From: Bacillota bacterium | Lineage (GTDB): Bacteria > Bacillota_E > Symbiobacteriia > Symbiobacteriales > Symbiobacteriaceae | Assembly: GCA_003242675.1 (NCBI GenBank) | Contig: QGVE01000104.1 | Coordinates: 1-9,901 of the forward strand | Reading direction: 5' to 3' | DNA length: 9,901 nucleotides | Shown: positions 1 to 6,157 of the stretch, in pieces | Numbering within the stretch: position 1 is the stretch's first letter | How the letters are laid out: each line of letters begins with the position of its first letter | Program-made: the position numbers and the translations under genes | The notes under the pieces: model-generated | Seen by the model: the letters and a program-made list of their open reading frames with translations, nothing else | Database searches by the model: none | Told to the model about the DNA's origin: nothing

Positions 1-742
1 GACCGGCCCGGGCCCCCGCGGCGACCGGGGCCGACGGATGCCGGCTCAGGTTGGCCTCCGGACCCCCGCCCGCCTGCGGGCATTCGCACGCACAGGCCGC
101 AGGGCCTCCCGCCACGGCGCGCTCGGCGGGTGCGGCAGGCGCCGCAGGCGCACTGGCCGCGGCGGGTGCGGCAGGTGCGCCGGGCTCGGCGGACGCGGGG
201 GATGCGGCGGGCGGAGCAGGTGCGGCGGCCGCAACGGCCGGGGCCCGGACCTCGCGGATCGTGTAGCAGAAGGAGGGATAGACCAGGCACCAGAAGTTGG
301 CGCCGGCGGCGTCGCCGATCAGGATGCGCAGCGCCCGGTAGCGCCCCGCCGGCAGGTAGAGGCCGTCGTACCCCTTGCCGGGAAAGGCGTAGGTGCCCAG
401 CTCAGCCCGCACGGGATGATCCATCCCCCAGGCCGCCACCACCGCCCGGGCGGACCGCTCCAGCTCGGGCAGCACGGCCCGGATCCGCGCCTCCGCCTCG
501 GCCCGGCTCCGGGCCCCGGACACGGCCGGCCGCAAGAGGTCCAGGACGGCATCCCGCACCGCGAGCTTCAGCGCCTGCTCCTCAGGGGCGTCGCTGTGGG
601 CGATCACGTGGATGCGCACCAGGTTGGGATCGGCCAGCTGCGCCTCCTGCGCCGCCGCCGCCCGGGCCAGCAGCACCCCGCCGCCGGCCTGCGCGAGGCC
701 GAGGACCAACAGCAGCCAGCCGGTGATCAGCTTGCGGTTCAT
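1..742 (-). CDS. spoIIR: Stage II sporulation protein R, 3' end beyond window
   Basis: SpoIIR is made in the forespore under SigF and exported to the space between the septal membranes, where it triggers SpoIIGA to process pro-sigma-E in the mother cell (known for the family). The reading frame starts at ATG 742 behind a GGGAGGAG ribosome site and stays open to the left edge, giving 247 residues without a stop; B. subtilis SpoIIR has about 224. Residues 5-30 form a signal peptide or anchor with an Ala-rich exit. The family signature follows: RIHVIAHSD (43-51), LKLAVRDAV (58-66), and GRYRALRILIG (133-143) leading into NFWCLVYPSFC (149-159) with the paired cysteines C152 and C159. From about 166 the protein becomes an Ala/Pro-rich, low-complexity tail with a small cysteine cluster, CACEC (217-221). 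It lies downstream of sigG with its own candidate forespore promoter. Identity is secure; the C-terminal end is unknown. Confidence 0.93.
   Translation of the reverse strand, partial: MNRKLITGWLLLVLGLAQAGGGVLLARAAAAQEAQLADPNLVRIHVIAHSDAPEEQALKLAVRDAVLDLLRPAVSGARSRAEAEARIRAVLPELERSARAVVAAWGMDHPVRAELGTYAFPGKGYDGLYLPAGRYRALRILIGDAAGANFWCLVYPSFCYTIREVRAPAVAAAAPAPPAASPASAEPGAPAAPAAASAPAAPAAPAERAVAGGPAACACECPQAGGGPEANLSRHPSAPVAAGARAG
124..175. repeat. Direct repeat in the Ala/Pro tail of spoIIR
   Basis: A 16-nt sequence, CGGCGGGTGCGGCAGG, occurs at 124-139 and again at 160-175, offset by 36 nt (12 codons). It sits inside the part of spoIIR that encodes an Ala/Pro-rich tail, and further degenerate GC-rich copies surround it. 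It looks like in-frame expansion of low-complexity codons, not a mobile or regulatory repeat. Confidence 0.6.
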
Positions 743-785
743 CGTCGCTCCTCCCAGGGGCTGTGCGCCCCTTCATCTCGGGAAG

Positions 786-816
786 AGTTATGCCCAGGTT
801 AACCATAATCTAAACC
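786..816 (-). promoter_or_regulatory. Candidate SigF/SigG-type promoter of spoIIR
   Basis: On the minus strand, GGTTTA (811-816) lies 18 bp before CATAACT (786-792). Read as a SigF promoter this is GTTTA (consensus GYATA, 4 of 5), 15 bp, then GGGCATAAC (consensus GGnnAnAnT, one mismatch). The spacing is the same as in the better match upstream of sigG. A start near 780 would give a leader of about 38 nt with the spoIIR ribosome site intact. SigF control is what is known for spoIIR in Bacillus. Confidence 0.5.
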
Positions 817-848
817 AACCTTTCCGCGCCGGGGATAAACAGCAAGCG

Positions 849-876
849 GCCCCATCCCCGTGCGAGGGGATGGGGC
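849..876 (-). terminator. Hairpin after sigG (terminator-like, poor U-tract)
   Basis: A perfect 11-bp stem (849-859 paired with 866-876) with a 6-nt loop begins 13 nt past the sigG stop codon. No run of T follows directly; the nearest is TTT about 10 nt on. It may terminate weakly, protect the sigG mRNA 3' end, or allow partial read-through into spoIIR. Confidence 0.5.
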
Positions 877-889
877 GTGTGCGGCTGCA

Positions 890-1663
890 CTATACGTACT
901 TGCGCATGTGGGACAGCGCCGCCTTCTCCAGCCGGCTGACCTGCGCCTGGGAGATGCCGATCTCCTCGGCGACCTCCATCTGCGTCTTCCCTTCGAAGAA
1001 CCGGAGCGTCAGGATCAGCCGCTCTCGCTCGTTCAGCCGGTGCAGGGCCTGGCGGATGCTGATCCCCTCCAGCCAGTGGGAGTCCTGCTGCGACTCGTCG
1101 CTGACCTGGTCCATGACGTAGATGGGGTCGCCGCCGTCGTGATACAGCGGCTCGAAGAGCGAGACGGGCTCCTGGATCGAGTCCAGGGCGTAGACGATCT
1201 CTTCCAGGGGCATCTTCAGTTCGTCGGCGATCTCCTGCACCGTGGGCTCCCGCGAGAGCCGGCTGACCAGCGCATCCCGGACCTGCAAAGCCTTGTAGGC
1301 GATGTCCCGGAGCGAGCGGCTGACCCGGATCGGGTTGTTGTCCCGCAGGTAGCGCCGGATCTCGCCGATGATCATCGGCACGGCGTAGGTGCTGAACTTC
1401 ACGTTCTGGCCCAGGTCGAAGTTGTCGATGGCTTTCATGAGGCCGATGCAGCCCACCTGGAACAGATCGTCCACGTACTCTCCCCGGTTGTTGAAGCGCT
1501 GGATGACGCTGAGCACGAGGCGCAGGTTCCCCGTGATCAGCTCGTCGCGGGCGTCCTTCTCGCCGTTGCGCATCCGGACGAAGAGCTCCCGCATCTGGGC
1601 ATTCGTCAGGACCGGAAGCTTGGCGGTGTTGACCCCGGGGATCTCCACCTTGTTGATCATCAT
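890..1663 (-). CDS. sigG: RNA polymerase sigma-G (late forespore sigma factor)
   Basis: Sigma-G directs RNA polymerase to late forespore genes after engulfment. The 257-residue product matches the family throughout (B. subtilis: 260). The N-terminus reads MMINKVEIPGVNTAKLPVL, the conserved SigG opening. Region 2 (about 45-115) carries GNLRLVLSVIQRFNNRGEY and FSTYAVPMIIGEIRRYLRD. GGDPIYVMDQVSDE (177-190) and a region 4 helix-turn-helix (about 227-250, MEVAEEIGISQAQVSRLEKA) complete it. ATG 1663 was chosen because the protein begins there as in homologues and GGGGGAGG lies about 12 nt upstream; ATG 1660 is an equal alternative. The in-frame TTG at 1711 has no ribosome site and would lie on the promoter. 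The gene follows sigE after 129 nt, with its own candidate SigF/SigG promoter. Thr44 occupies the position of Asn45 in B. subtilis SigG. Confidence 0.96.
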   Translation of the reverse strand: MMINKVEIPGVNTAKLPVLTNAQMRELFVRMRNGEKDARDELITGNLRLVLSVIQRFNNRGEYVDDLFQVGCIGLMKAIDNFDLGQNVKFSTYAVPMIIGEIRRYLRDNNPIRVSRSLRDIAYKALQVRDALVSRLSREPTVQEIADELKMPLEEIVYALDSIQEPVSLFEPLYHDGGDPIYVMDQVSDESQQDSHWLEGISIRQALHRLNERERLILTLRFFEGKTQMEVAEEIGISQAQVSRLEKAALSHMRKYV

Positions 1664-1715
1664 GCCGGGACGATGCCTCCCCCATGGGCGCCCAACGGCT
1701 GCCCCATTCAAGTGG

Positions 1716-1746
1716 GAGTATGTCCACGGCGCGGGAGTGATATTCC
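1716..1746 (-). promoter_or_regulatory. Candidate SigF/SigG promoter of sigG
   Basis: On the minus strand GGAATA (1741-1746) is followed after 18 bp by CATACTC (1716-1722). This fits the SigG pattern (TGAATA, 17-18 bp, CATACTA) with one mismatch in each box. The same site reads GGACATACT, a full match to the SigF -10 consensus GGnnAnAnT. A start near 1709 gives a leader of about 46 nt. Dual SigF/SigG control with autoregulation is established for sigG in Bacillus. Confidence 0.68.
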
Positions 1747-1792
1747 GGCGTCAGGAAGGACTTACATATAGTGTAAAATTGTCGCTACGTCG

Positions 1793-2548
1793 TCATTCCA
1801 TGCGGAGAATTTCCTTTTTCAAACGCTTGAAGATGCGCTTCTCCAACCGGGAGATGTAGCTCTGGGAGATCCCGAGCAGGTCCGCCACCTCCTTCTGGGT
1901 GCGCTCCCGCCCGTCGACGAGGCCAAACCGCAGCTCCATGATCCGCTTCTCCCGACCGGTGAGCTTGGCCATCGCCTTGCGGAGGAGCATCCGGTCGACC
2001 TCCTCCTCCAGCCCGCGATAGGTGATGTCGCTGTCCGTGCCCATCACGTCGGAGAGGAGCAGCTCGTTGCCCTCCCAGTCCTTGTTGAGCGGCTCGTCGA
2101 AGGAGACCTCGGCCCGGGTGCGCGCCGTCCGCCTCAAATACATCAAAATTTCATTCTCAATACATTTCGAAGCATACGTGGCCAGCTTGATGCGCTTGGA
2201 GGGATCGAAGGTCTTGACCGCCTTGATCAGCCCGATGGTGCCGATGGAGACCAGGTCCTCCACCCAGACGCCCGTGTTGTCGAACTTGCGGGCGATGTAG
2301 ACCACCAGGCGCAGGTTGCGTTCGATCAGGGTGTTCTTGACGCTCTCGTCGCCCTGGACGAGGCGCTGGAGCAGGGCCGCCTCCTCCTCCCCGGTCAGGG
2401 GCGGGGGCAGGGCCTCGCTGGAGCCGATGTAGTAGATGGCACGGGGCCGGACCAGCCCTCGGGACGCCAGCCAGCGCAGCACGCGGGCGTACACCCGGAA
2501 GAGGGCCCCCTGAAGCGCCAGGATCTGCCGCCTAACGGATGTGTACAT
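1793..2548 (-). CDS. sigE: RNA polymerase pro-sigma-E (early mother-cell sigma factor)
   Basis: Sigma-E drives early mother-cell transcription. It is made as an inactive membrane-associated precursor and cleaved by SpoIIGA. The product is 251 residues (B. subtilis: 239). ATG 2548 follows a purine-rich GAGGAGAGGAGAGG ribosome site. Residues 1-39 form a basic, hydrophobic, helix-prone pro-sequence; the [12 protein letters not shown] segment (39-50) aligns with the B. subtilis cleavage region, so the pro-sequence is about 12 residues longer than usual. Region 2 follows ([38 protein letters not shown]), then [19 protein letters not shown], and a region 4 helix-turn-helix at about 217-240 ([19 protein letters not shown]). 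The start lies inside the end of spoIIGA (17-nt overlap), which suggests translational coupling. Codons for [15 protein letters not shown] are unusually AT-rich, as is a short patch near the 3' end. The longer in-frame extension to 2803 overlaps spoIIGA and is not used. Confidence 0.96.
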   Translation of the reverse strand: MYTSVRRQILALQGALFRVYARVLRWLASRGLVRPRAIYYIGSSEALPPPLTGEEEAALLQRLVQGDESVKNTLIERNLRLVVYIARKFDNTGVWVEDLVSIGTIGLIKAVKTFDPSKRIKLATYASKCIENEILMYLRRTARTRAEVSFDEPLNKDWEGNELLLSDVMGTDSDITYRGLEEEVDRMLLRKAMAKLTGREKRIMELRFGLVDGRERTQKEVADLLGISQSYISRLEKRIFKRLKKEILRME

Positions 2549-3503
2549 CGGGCCTCTCCTCTCCTCTCTCGCCGGATTGTGTCTCCGCGGGAAGCCCCGG
2601 CGGGCGGCCCTGCGCCCGGCGCGCGGCTGCGGCCATCGCCCCGGGCAGGAGCGCCGCGTAGCGCCCCTCCGGATCCAGCGGACCGGTCGCCAGGCCGATC
2701 CGGCCTTCGACGGCCGACCATTCCCCCCGCCCCCGCGGGCGAATCGAAAGCCCGTCGGGCCGGACCACCAGGAGCCATCCGCTGCTCCGCCCCACGGCCG
2801 CATAGGGCACCAGCTGGCACCGGCTCTGCCAGTCCGCCGGCAGCCCGTCCAGCCCCTCCGGACCGGCTCTCGCAGCCTCCAGCACCGCCGGCGGCAGAAC
2901 GCCCCGCAGCCGCTCGCCCTCCACCACGACCACCGGCCACCGGCCGACGGGCGTGCGCAGGAGGTTGCCGGAATCCAGCAGCCCCTCCACGACCAGCCGT
3001 CGATCGCCGACGCGCACGGCGATCTCCCAGAGGATGTCGTCCACCTCCGCGCGCTCCCGGTGCGCCTGCCAGAGGAGCTGGGCGCCGGCGAGGGTGACGC
3101 CCACTCCGCCCGCCACCAGCGCGGCGGGCGGTGCGGTGAGCAGGGCCGGGTAGCGCTCGGCCAGCAGGAGGAGAAGCCCCCCGGCCAGGATCAGCCCCAT
3201 CCAGAAGAAGCCGAGCACCGCGGCGAACTGCGACCAGGTGCCGGGCCAGACCAGGACCAGCACCAGGAGCAGGCTGCCGGCCGCCACCGCGGCGCCGGAG
3301 AGCAGCCAGCTGCCGAAGGGGCTCACTGCGGGCAGGACGACCGGCAGCACGGCAAGGACGGCTCCCAGCAGGGCGGCCAGCCACACCCGCCACGCCGGGG
3401 CCCGCACCCGCGCCACCCGGGCGGCGAACCAGAGCAGGGCCAGGTCCAGGCCGAGGTTGACGAGGAACAGGAGCTCCGGCCGTACCGCGGGCAGACCGGA
3501 CAC
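2532..3503 (-). CDS. spoIIGA: Pro-sigma-E processing protease SpoIIGA
   Basis: SpoIIGA is a septal-membrane aspartic protease that removes the pro-sequence of sigma-E once activated by SpoIIR. The product is 323 residues (B. subtilis: 309). The first 145 residues contain about five hydrophobic spans (roughly 10-30, 40-58, 68-87, 93-115, 122-144). The cytoplasmic part holds the catalytic motif GLLDSGN with Asp177, followed by PVVVVE, then QLVPYAAVG (230-238) and [13 protein letters not shown] (244-256), all in the family order. GTG 3503 is the first in-frame start after a TGA about 17 nt upstream; its ribosome site (GGGGGTGG) is weak. It is the first gene after ftsZ and its terminator and overlaps sigE at its 3' end, so protease and substrate are made from one transcript. 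In B. subtilis another gene (bpr) lies between ftsZ and spoIIGA; none is present here. Confidence 0.93.
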   Translation of the reverse strand: MSGLPAVRPELLFLVNLGLDLALLWFAARVARVRAPAWRVWLAALLGAVLAVLPVVLPAVSPFGSWLLSGAAVAAGSLLLVLVLVWPGTWSQFAAVLGFFWMGLILAGGLLLLLAERYPALLTAPPAALVAGGVGVTLAGAQLLWQAHRERAEVDDILWEIAVRVGDRRLVVEGLLDSGNLLRTPVGRWPVVVVEGERLRGVLPPAVLEAARAGPEGLDGLPADWQSRCQLVPYAAVGRSSGWLLVVRPDGLSIRPRGRGEWSAVEGRIGLATGPLDPEGRYAALLPGAMAAAARRAQGRPPGLPAETQSGERGEERPDVHIR

Positions 3504-3566
3504 GCCAGGCCACCCCCGTCAGGCTCACCCCGTCCCGCAGCGCGAGAGTACGAAGCAAGTCCGGGA

Positions 3567-3601
3567 TTTATGCCAACATCTTAGCCCAGCGCGGTTGTCA
3601 C
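3567..3601 (-). promoter_or_regulatory. Candidate long-spacer promoter of spoIIGA-sigE
   Basis: On the minus strand GTGACA (3596-3601; TTGACA with one mismatch) and CATAAA (3567-3572; TATAAT, 4 of 6) are separated by 23 bp. The B. subtilis spoIIG promoter is a SigA promoter with an abnormal 22-bp spacer that needs Spo0A, so the long gap is informative. An alternative -10, TAAGAT, lies at 3578-3583. A start near 3560 gives a leader of about 57 nt. Confidence 0.42.
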
Positions 3602-3605
3602 TTGT

Positions 3606-3645
3606 GGTCGCAACGTGGCGGCTGCCTTTGGCGGATCCTGTCGAA
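3606..3645 (+). promoter_or_regulatory. Candidate Spo0A boxes upstream of spoIIGA
   Basis: TGTCGAA, an exact Spo0A core box, lies at 3639-3645 on the plus strand, about 80 bp upstream of the predicted spoIIGA start site. A degenerate copy, GGTCGCAA, lies at 3606-3613 next to the -35 box. Two Spo0A sites at comparable distances activate the spoIIG promoter of B. subtilis. The gap also holds an 8-bp inverted repeat (AACTCGCC 3644-3651, GGCGAGTT 3690-3697) and a repeated CCTTTGGCG (3625-3633 and 3685-3693), whose meaning is unknown. Confidence 0.45.
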
Positions 3646-3727
3646 CTCGCCCGCTGCCGCTGAGGACCGGCGAAGCTCCTGCGCCCCTTTGGCGAGTTCC
3701 CCTCTGGCACTCGGTCGCCACGCGCGC

Positions 3728-3761
3728 GAAAGGGCGCTCCCTGGATCAGCAGGGAGCGCCC
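3728..3761 (-). terminator. Intrinsic terminator of ftsZ
   Basis: A perfect 11-bp GC-rich stem (3732-3742 with 3751-3761) and an 8-nt loop lie 24 nt past the ftsZ stop codon. On the minus strand it is followed by only TTTC, a short U-tract. It probably separates ftsAZ from the sporulation-specific spoIIGA-sigE unit. Confidence 0.72.
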
Positions 3762-3784
3762 GACGTTCTGCAGTCTTTTTCCGC

Positions 3785-4846
3785 CTACTGCGGCTTGCGG
3801 CGCAGGAAGGCCGGAATGTCCAGGTCGTCCAGCACCGGCTTGACCTCGCCGAGGGCGTTCTGCCCCCGGCGGCGGCCCCAGGCGGGGAAGTCGCCGTCGC
3901 CGAAGCCGGTCGCGATCACGGTCACCCGGACCTCGTCCTGGATCGACTCGTCGATGACGGCGCCGAAGATGATCGTCGCCTCCGGGTCGGCGGCCTGGGC
4001 GATGATCTCCGCGGCCTCGTTGACCTCCATCAGCCCGAGGTCCGGGCCGCCGGTGATGTTCAGCAGCACGCCCTTGGCCCCGTCGATCGTCGTCTCCAGC
4101 AGCGGGCTCGAGATGGCGGCCCGGGCCGCATCGGCGGCGCGGGACTCGCCCCGGCCCACGCCGATGCCCATCAGCGCGGAACCGGTGTTGGACATGATCG
4201 TGCGCACGTCCGCGAAGTCGAGGTTGATCAGCCCCGGCACCGCGATCAGGTCCGAGATGCCCTGCACCCCCTGGCGCAGCACGTCGTCGGCCACGCGGAA
4301 GGCCTCCATCAGGCTCGTCTTCTTGTCCACCACCTGCAGCAGGCGGTCGTTGGGGATGGTGATCAGCGTGTCGACCTTCTGCCGCAGGTTCTGGATCCCC
4401 TTCTCGGCCTGCATGGCGCGCTTCTTGCCCTCGAAGGAGAAGGGCCTGGTGACGACGCCGACGGTGAGCGCGCCCAGCTCCTTCGCGATCTCCGCGATCA
4501 CGGGCGCCGCGCCGGTGCCCGTGCCACCGCCCATGCCCGCGGTGACGAAGACCATGTCGGCGCCGCGCAGCGCGGCGGCAATCTCCTCACGGCTCTCCTC
4601 GGCGGCGCGCGTGCCGATCTCCGGGTCGGCCCCCGCTCCCAGCCCCTTCGTCAACTTCGCTCCGATCTGCAGCCGAGTCGGCGCCTGCGCGTTCTTCAGG
4701 GCCTGGGCATCCGTGTTGACGGCGATGAACTCGACGCCCTGGAGGCCGGCCGCAATCATCCGATTGACCGCGTTGTTGCCGCCGCCACCAACGCCGATGA
4801 CCTTGATACAGGCCAACTGCTCAAACCCCGGCTCATGATCGTTCAC
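3785..4846 (-). CDS. ftsZ: Cell division protein FtsZ
   Basis: FtsZ is the tubulin-like GTPase that forms the division ring, at mid-cell in growth and near the pole in sporulation. The 353-residue product has the GTP-binding domain with [13 protein letters not shown] (18-30), NTDAQAL (44-50) and the tubulin signature GGGTGTG (106-112). The synergy loop NLDFADVR (208-215) carries the catalytic acids Asp210 and Asp213. The C-terminal peptide [14 protein letters not shown] (340-353) is the docking site for FtsA and other partners. The linker between globular domain and tail is only about 20 residues (318-338), shorter than in B. subtilis FtsZ (382 residues in all). GTG 4846 has a clear AGGAGG site 7 nt upstream. 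It follows ftsA after 22 nt, so the two are co-transcribed, and it ends at a hairpin terminator. Confidence 0.98.
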   Translation of the reverse strand: MNDHEPGFEQLACIKVIGVGGGGNNAVNRMIAAGLQGVEFIAVNTDAQALKNAQAPTRLQIGAKLTKGLGAGADPEIGTRAAEESREEIAAALRGADMVFVTAGMGGGTGTGAAPVIAEIAKELGALTVGVVTRPFSFEGKKRAMQAEKGIQNLRQKVDTLITIPNDRLLQVVDKKTSLMEAFRVADDVLRQGVQGISDLIAVPGLINLDFADVRTIMSNTGSALMGIGVGRGESRAADAARAAISSPLLETTIDGAKGVLLNITGGPDLGLMEVNEAAEIIAQAADPEATIIFGAVIDESIQDEVRVTVIATGFGDGDFPAWGRRRGQNALGEVKPVLDDLDIPAFLRRKPQ

Positions 4847-4868
4847 GACTGATCCTCCTCACGTGGCG

Positions 4869-6110
4869 CTAGTGGAACAGGGCCTTCAGCCAGTCCCGCA
4901 ACCGTCCTGCTCGCGCCGGCCTCTCCGGGGGCGCCTCGGATGCGGAATCCGAGGATGTCCCCTCCTCCGCGTCCCCGGGTGCAGCCCGCGCCCCCCACAG
5001 TGCCAGCCCGGCCGCCACCGCCAGCTCCGGCTCGGCGGCCAGGGGATCCGACGGTATGCCGATGCGGCTCCTCAGGTTGAGGCAGTCGCCGGCATAGGCG
5101 GCCAGCCCGCGCAGGCGGCTTCCACCGCCGGTGAGCACCAGCCCCGCGGGGAAGAGGCCGGCGTAGCCGGACCGCTTGACGGCCGCCGCCGCCATCTGAA
5201 GGATCTCCTCCACCCGCGAGCCGATGATCTCAGCCACGTATTTCTCGCTGACTTCGTAGGTATTCAGCCCGGAAGGAGTGGGCAGGGTGACCTTGGCGTC
5301 GCTGGCCAGGCTGGGCGCCGCCCAGCCCCGCTCCCGCTTCAGCTGTTCGGCCGTCTCCACCGGGATCCGAAGCACGGTCGCCAGATCCTGGGTGATGTGG
5401 TGGCCGCCGACGGGCAGAACCGCCAGATGGAAGAGGTGCCCGAGCTCGTACACCGCGACGCCGGTGGTCCCGCCGCCGATGTCCAGCAGCAGCACGCCCG
5501 CCTCCCGCTCCTCGGGGGTGAGCACGGCCTCACCGGCCGCCCGCACGGCCACCAGGTAGTCGGCGACGTCGAACCCCGCCAGGGCGGCTGCCCGCAGGTG
5601 GTTCTGCACGTGCAGCGCGTCGCCCGTCACCACCTGCACCTCCGCGCTGAGCGTGCGCCCGCAGAGGCCGATGGGATCCCGCAGCGGAACGCTGCCGTCC
5701 AGCTGGTAGCTGCGGGGCACGACGTGCACCCGCTCGCGGCCCGGTCGGGGCTCCACGGATTCGGCTGCGGCGTCGAGGACCCTGCGCACCGCCTCGGGCG
5801 TCACACCGGCGGCGGGACGGGGAACGGCGATAGCGGCCGCCCCGACCTCCGCACGGAGGTGGGCGCCCGATATGGAGATGACCGCCCGGTCCACCAACGG
5901 CCGGCCGGCCATGGCGCACGCCGCCTCCGCGGCCTGCCGCATCGCGCGCGCCGCCGCGCTGAGGTCGCTGATCAGGCCCCGGTACACCCCGGCCGACGGC
6001 ACGAGCCCGACGCCGATCACCCGCGCCTCCCCGGCTTCCGTCACCTCGGCCAGGGCGGCCGCGACGTGGGTGCTGCCGGCATCAAGACCCAGAACCAGGT
6101 TCGCCGCCAA
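4869..6110 (-). CDS. ftsA: Cell division protein FtsA
   Basis: FtsA is the actin-like ATPase that tethers FtsZ filaments to the membrane. With the start used here it has 413 residues. Visible features are phosphate-1 (LGLDAGSTHV, about 7-16), the 1C/SHS2 region, phosphate-2 (LLLDIGGGTTGVAVY, about 207-221), the adenosine motif LTGGGSRLRG (326-335), an acidic/Ser-rich linker, and a C-terminal amphipathic helix (RLRDWLKALFH) for membrane binding. TTG 6110 is chosen because GGAGGGGG precedes it at good spacing and the protein then begins close to the first beta strand, as in homologues. TTG 6128, directly after an in-frame TAG, is the longest option but lacks a ribosome site. It lies 22 nt before ftsZ and is preceded by its own promoter region. 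Confidence 0.93.
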   Translation of the reverse strand: MAANLVLGLDAGSTHVAAALAEVTEAGEARVIGVGLVPSAGVYRGLISDLSAAARAMRQAAEAACAMAGRPLVDRAVISISGAHLRAEVGAAAIAVPRPAAGVTPEAVRRVLDAAAESVEPRPGRERVHVVPRSYQLDGSVPLRDPIGLCGRTLSAEVQVVTGDALHVQNHLRAAALAGFDVADYLVAVRAAGEAVLTPEEREAGVLLLDIGGGTTGVAVYELGHLFHLAVLPVGGHHITQDLATVLRIPVETAEQLKRERGWAAPSLASDAKVTLPTPSGLNTYEVSEKYVAEIIGSRVEEILQMAAAAVKRSGYAGLFPAGLVLTGGGSRLRGLAAYAGDCLNLRSRIGIPSDPLAAEPELAVAAGLALWGARAAPGDAEEGTSSDSASEAPPERPARAGRLRDWLKALFH

Positions 6111-6157
6111 GGAGCCGGCCCCCTCCAACTAGGCATCCAAGCGTACACTTCTTAACT

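Noticed and set aside
38..802. Plus-strand frames and Pro/His-rich minus-strand frames over the spoIIR tail
   Set aside because: They are shadows of the GC-rich, repeat-bearing 3' part of spoIIR.
890..1711. sigG started at TTG 1711
   Set aside because: No ribosome site, non-conserved residues, and the codon lies just downstream of the predicted promoter -10 element, leaving no leader.
1793..2803. sigE extended to 2803
   Set aside because: The extra residues overlap spoIIGA out of frame and have no similarity to sigma factors; ATG 2548 has a strong ribosome site.
2541..4852. Plus-strand frames opposite spoIIGA and ftsZ (2541-3584, 3602-4852, 3615-4838)
   Set aside because: They mirror well-supported minus-strand genes and cross their promoter and terminator regions; composition is typical of antisense shadow.
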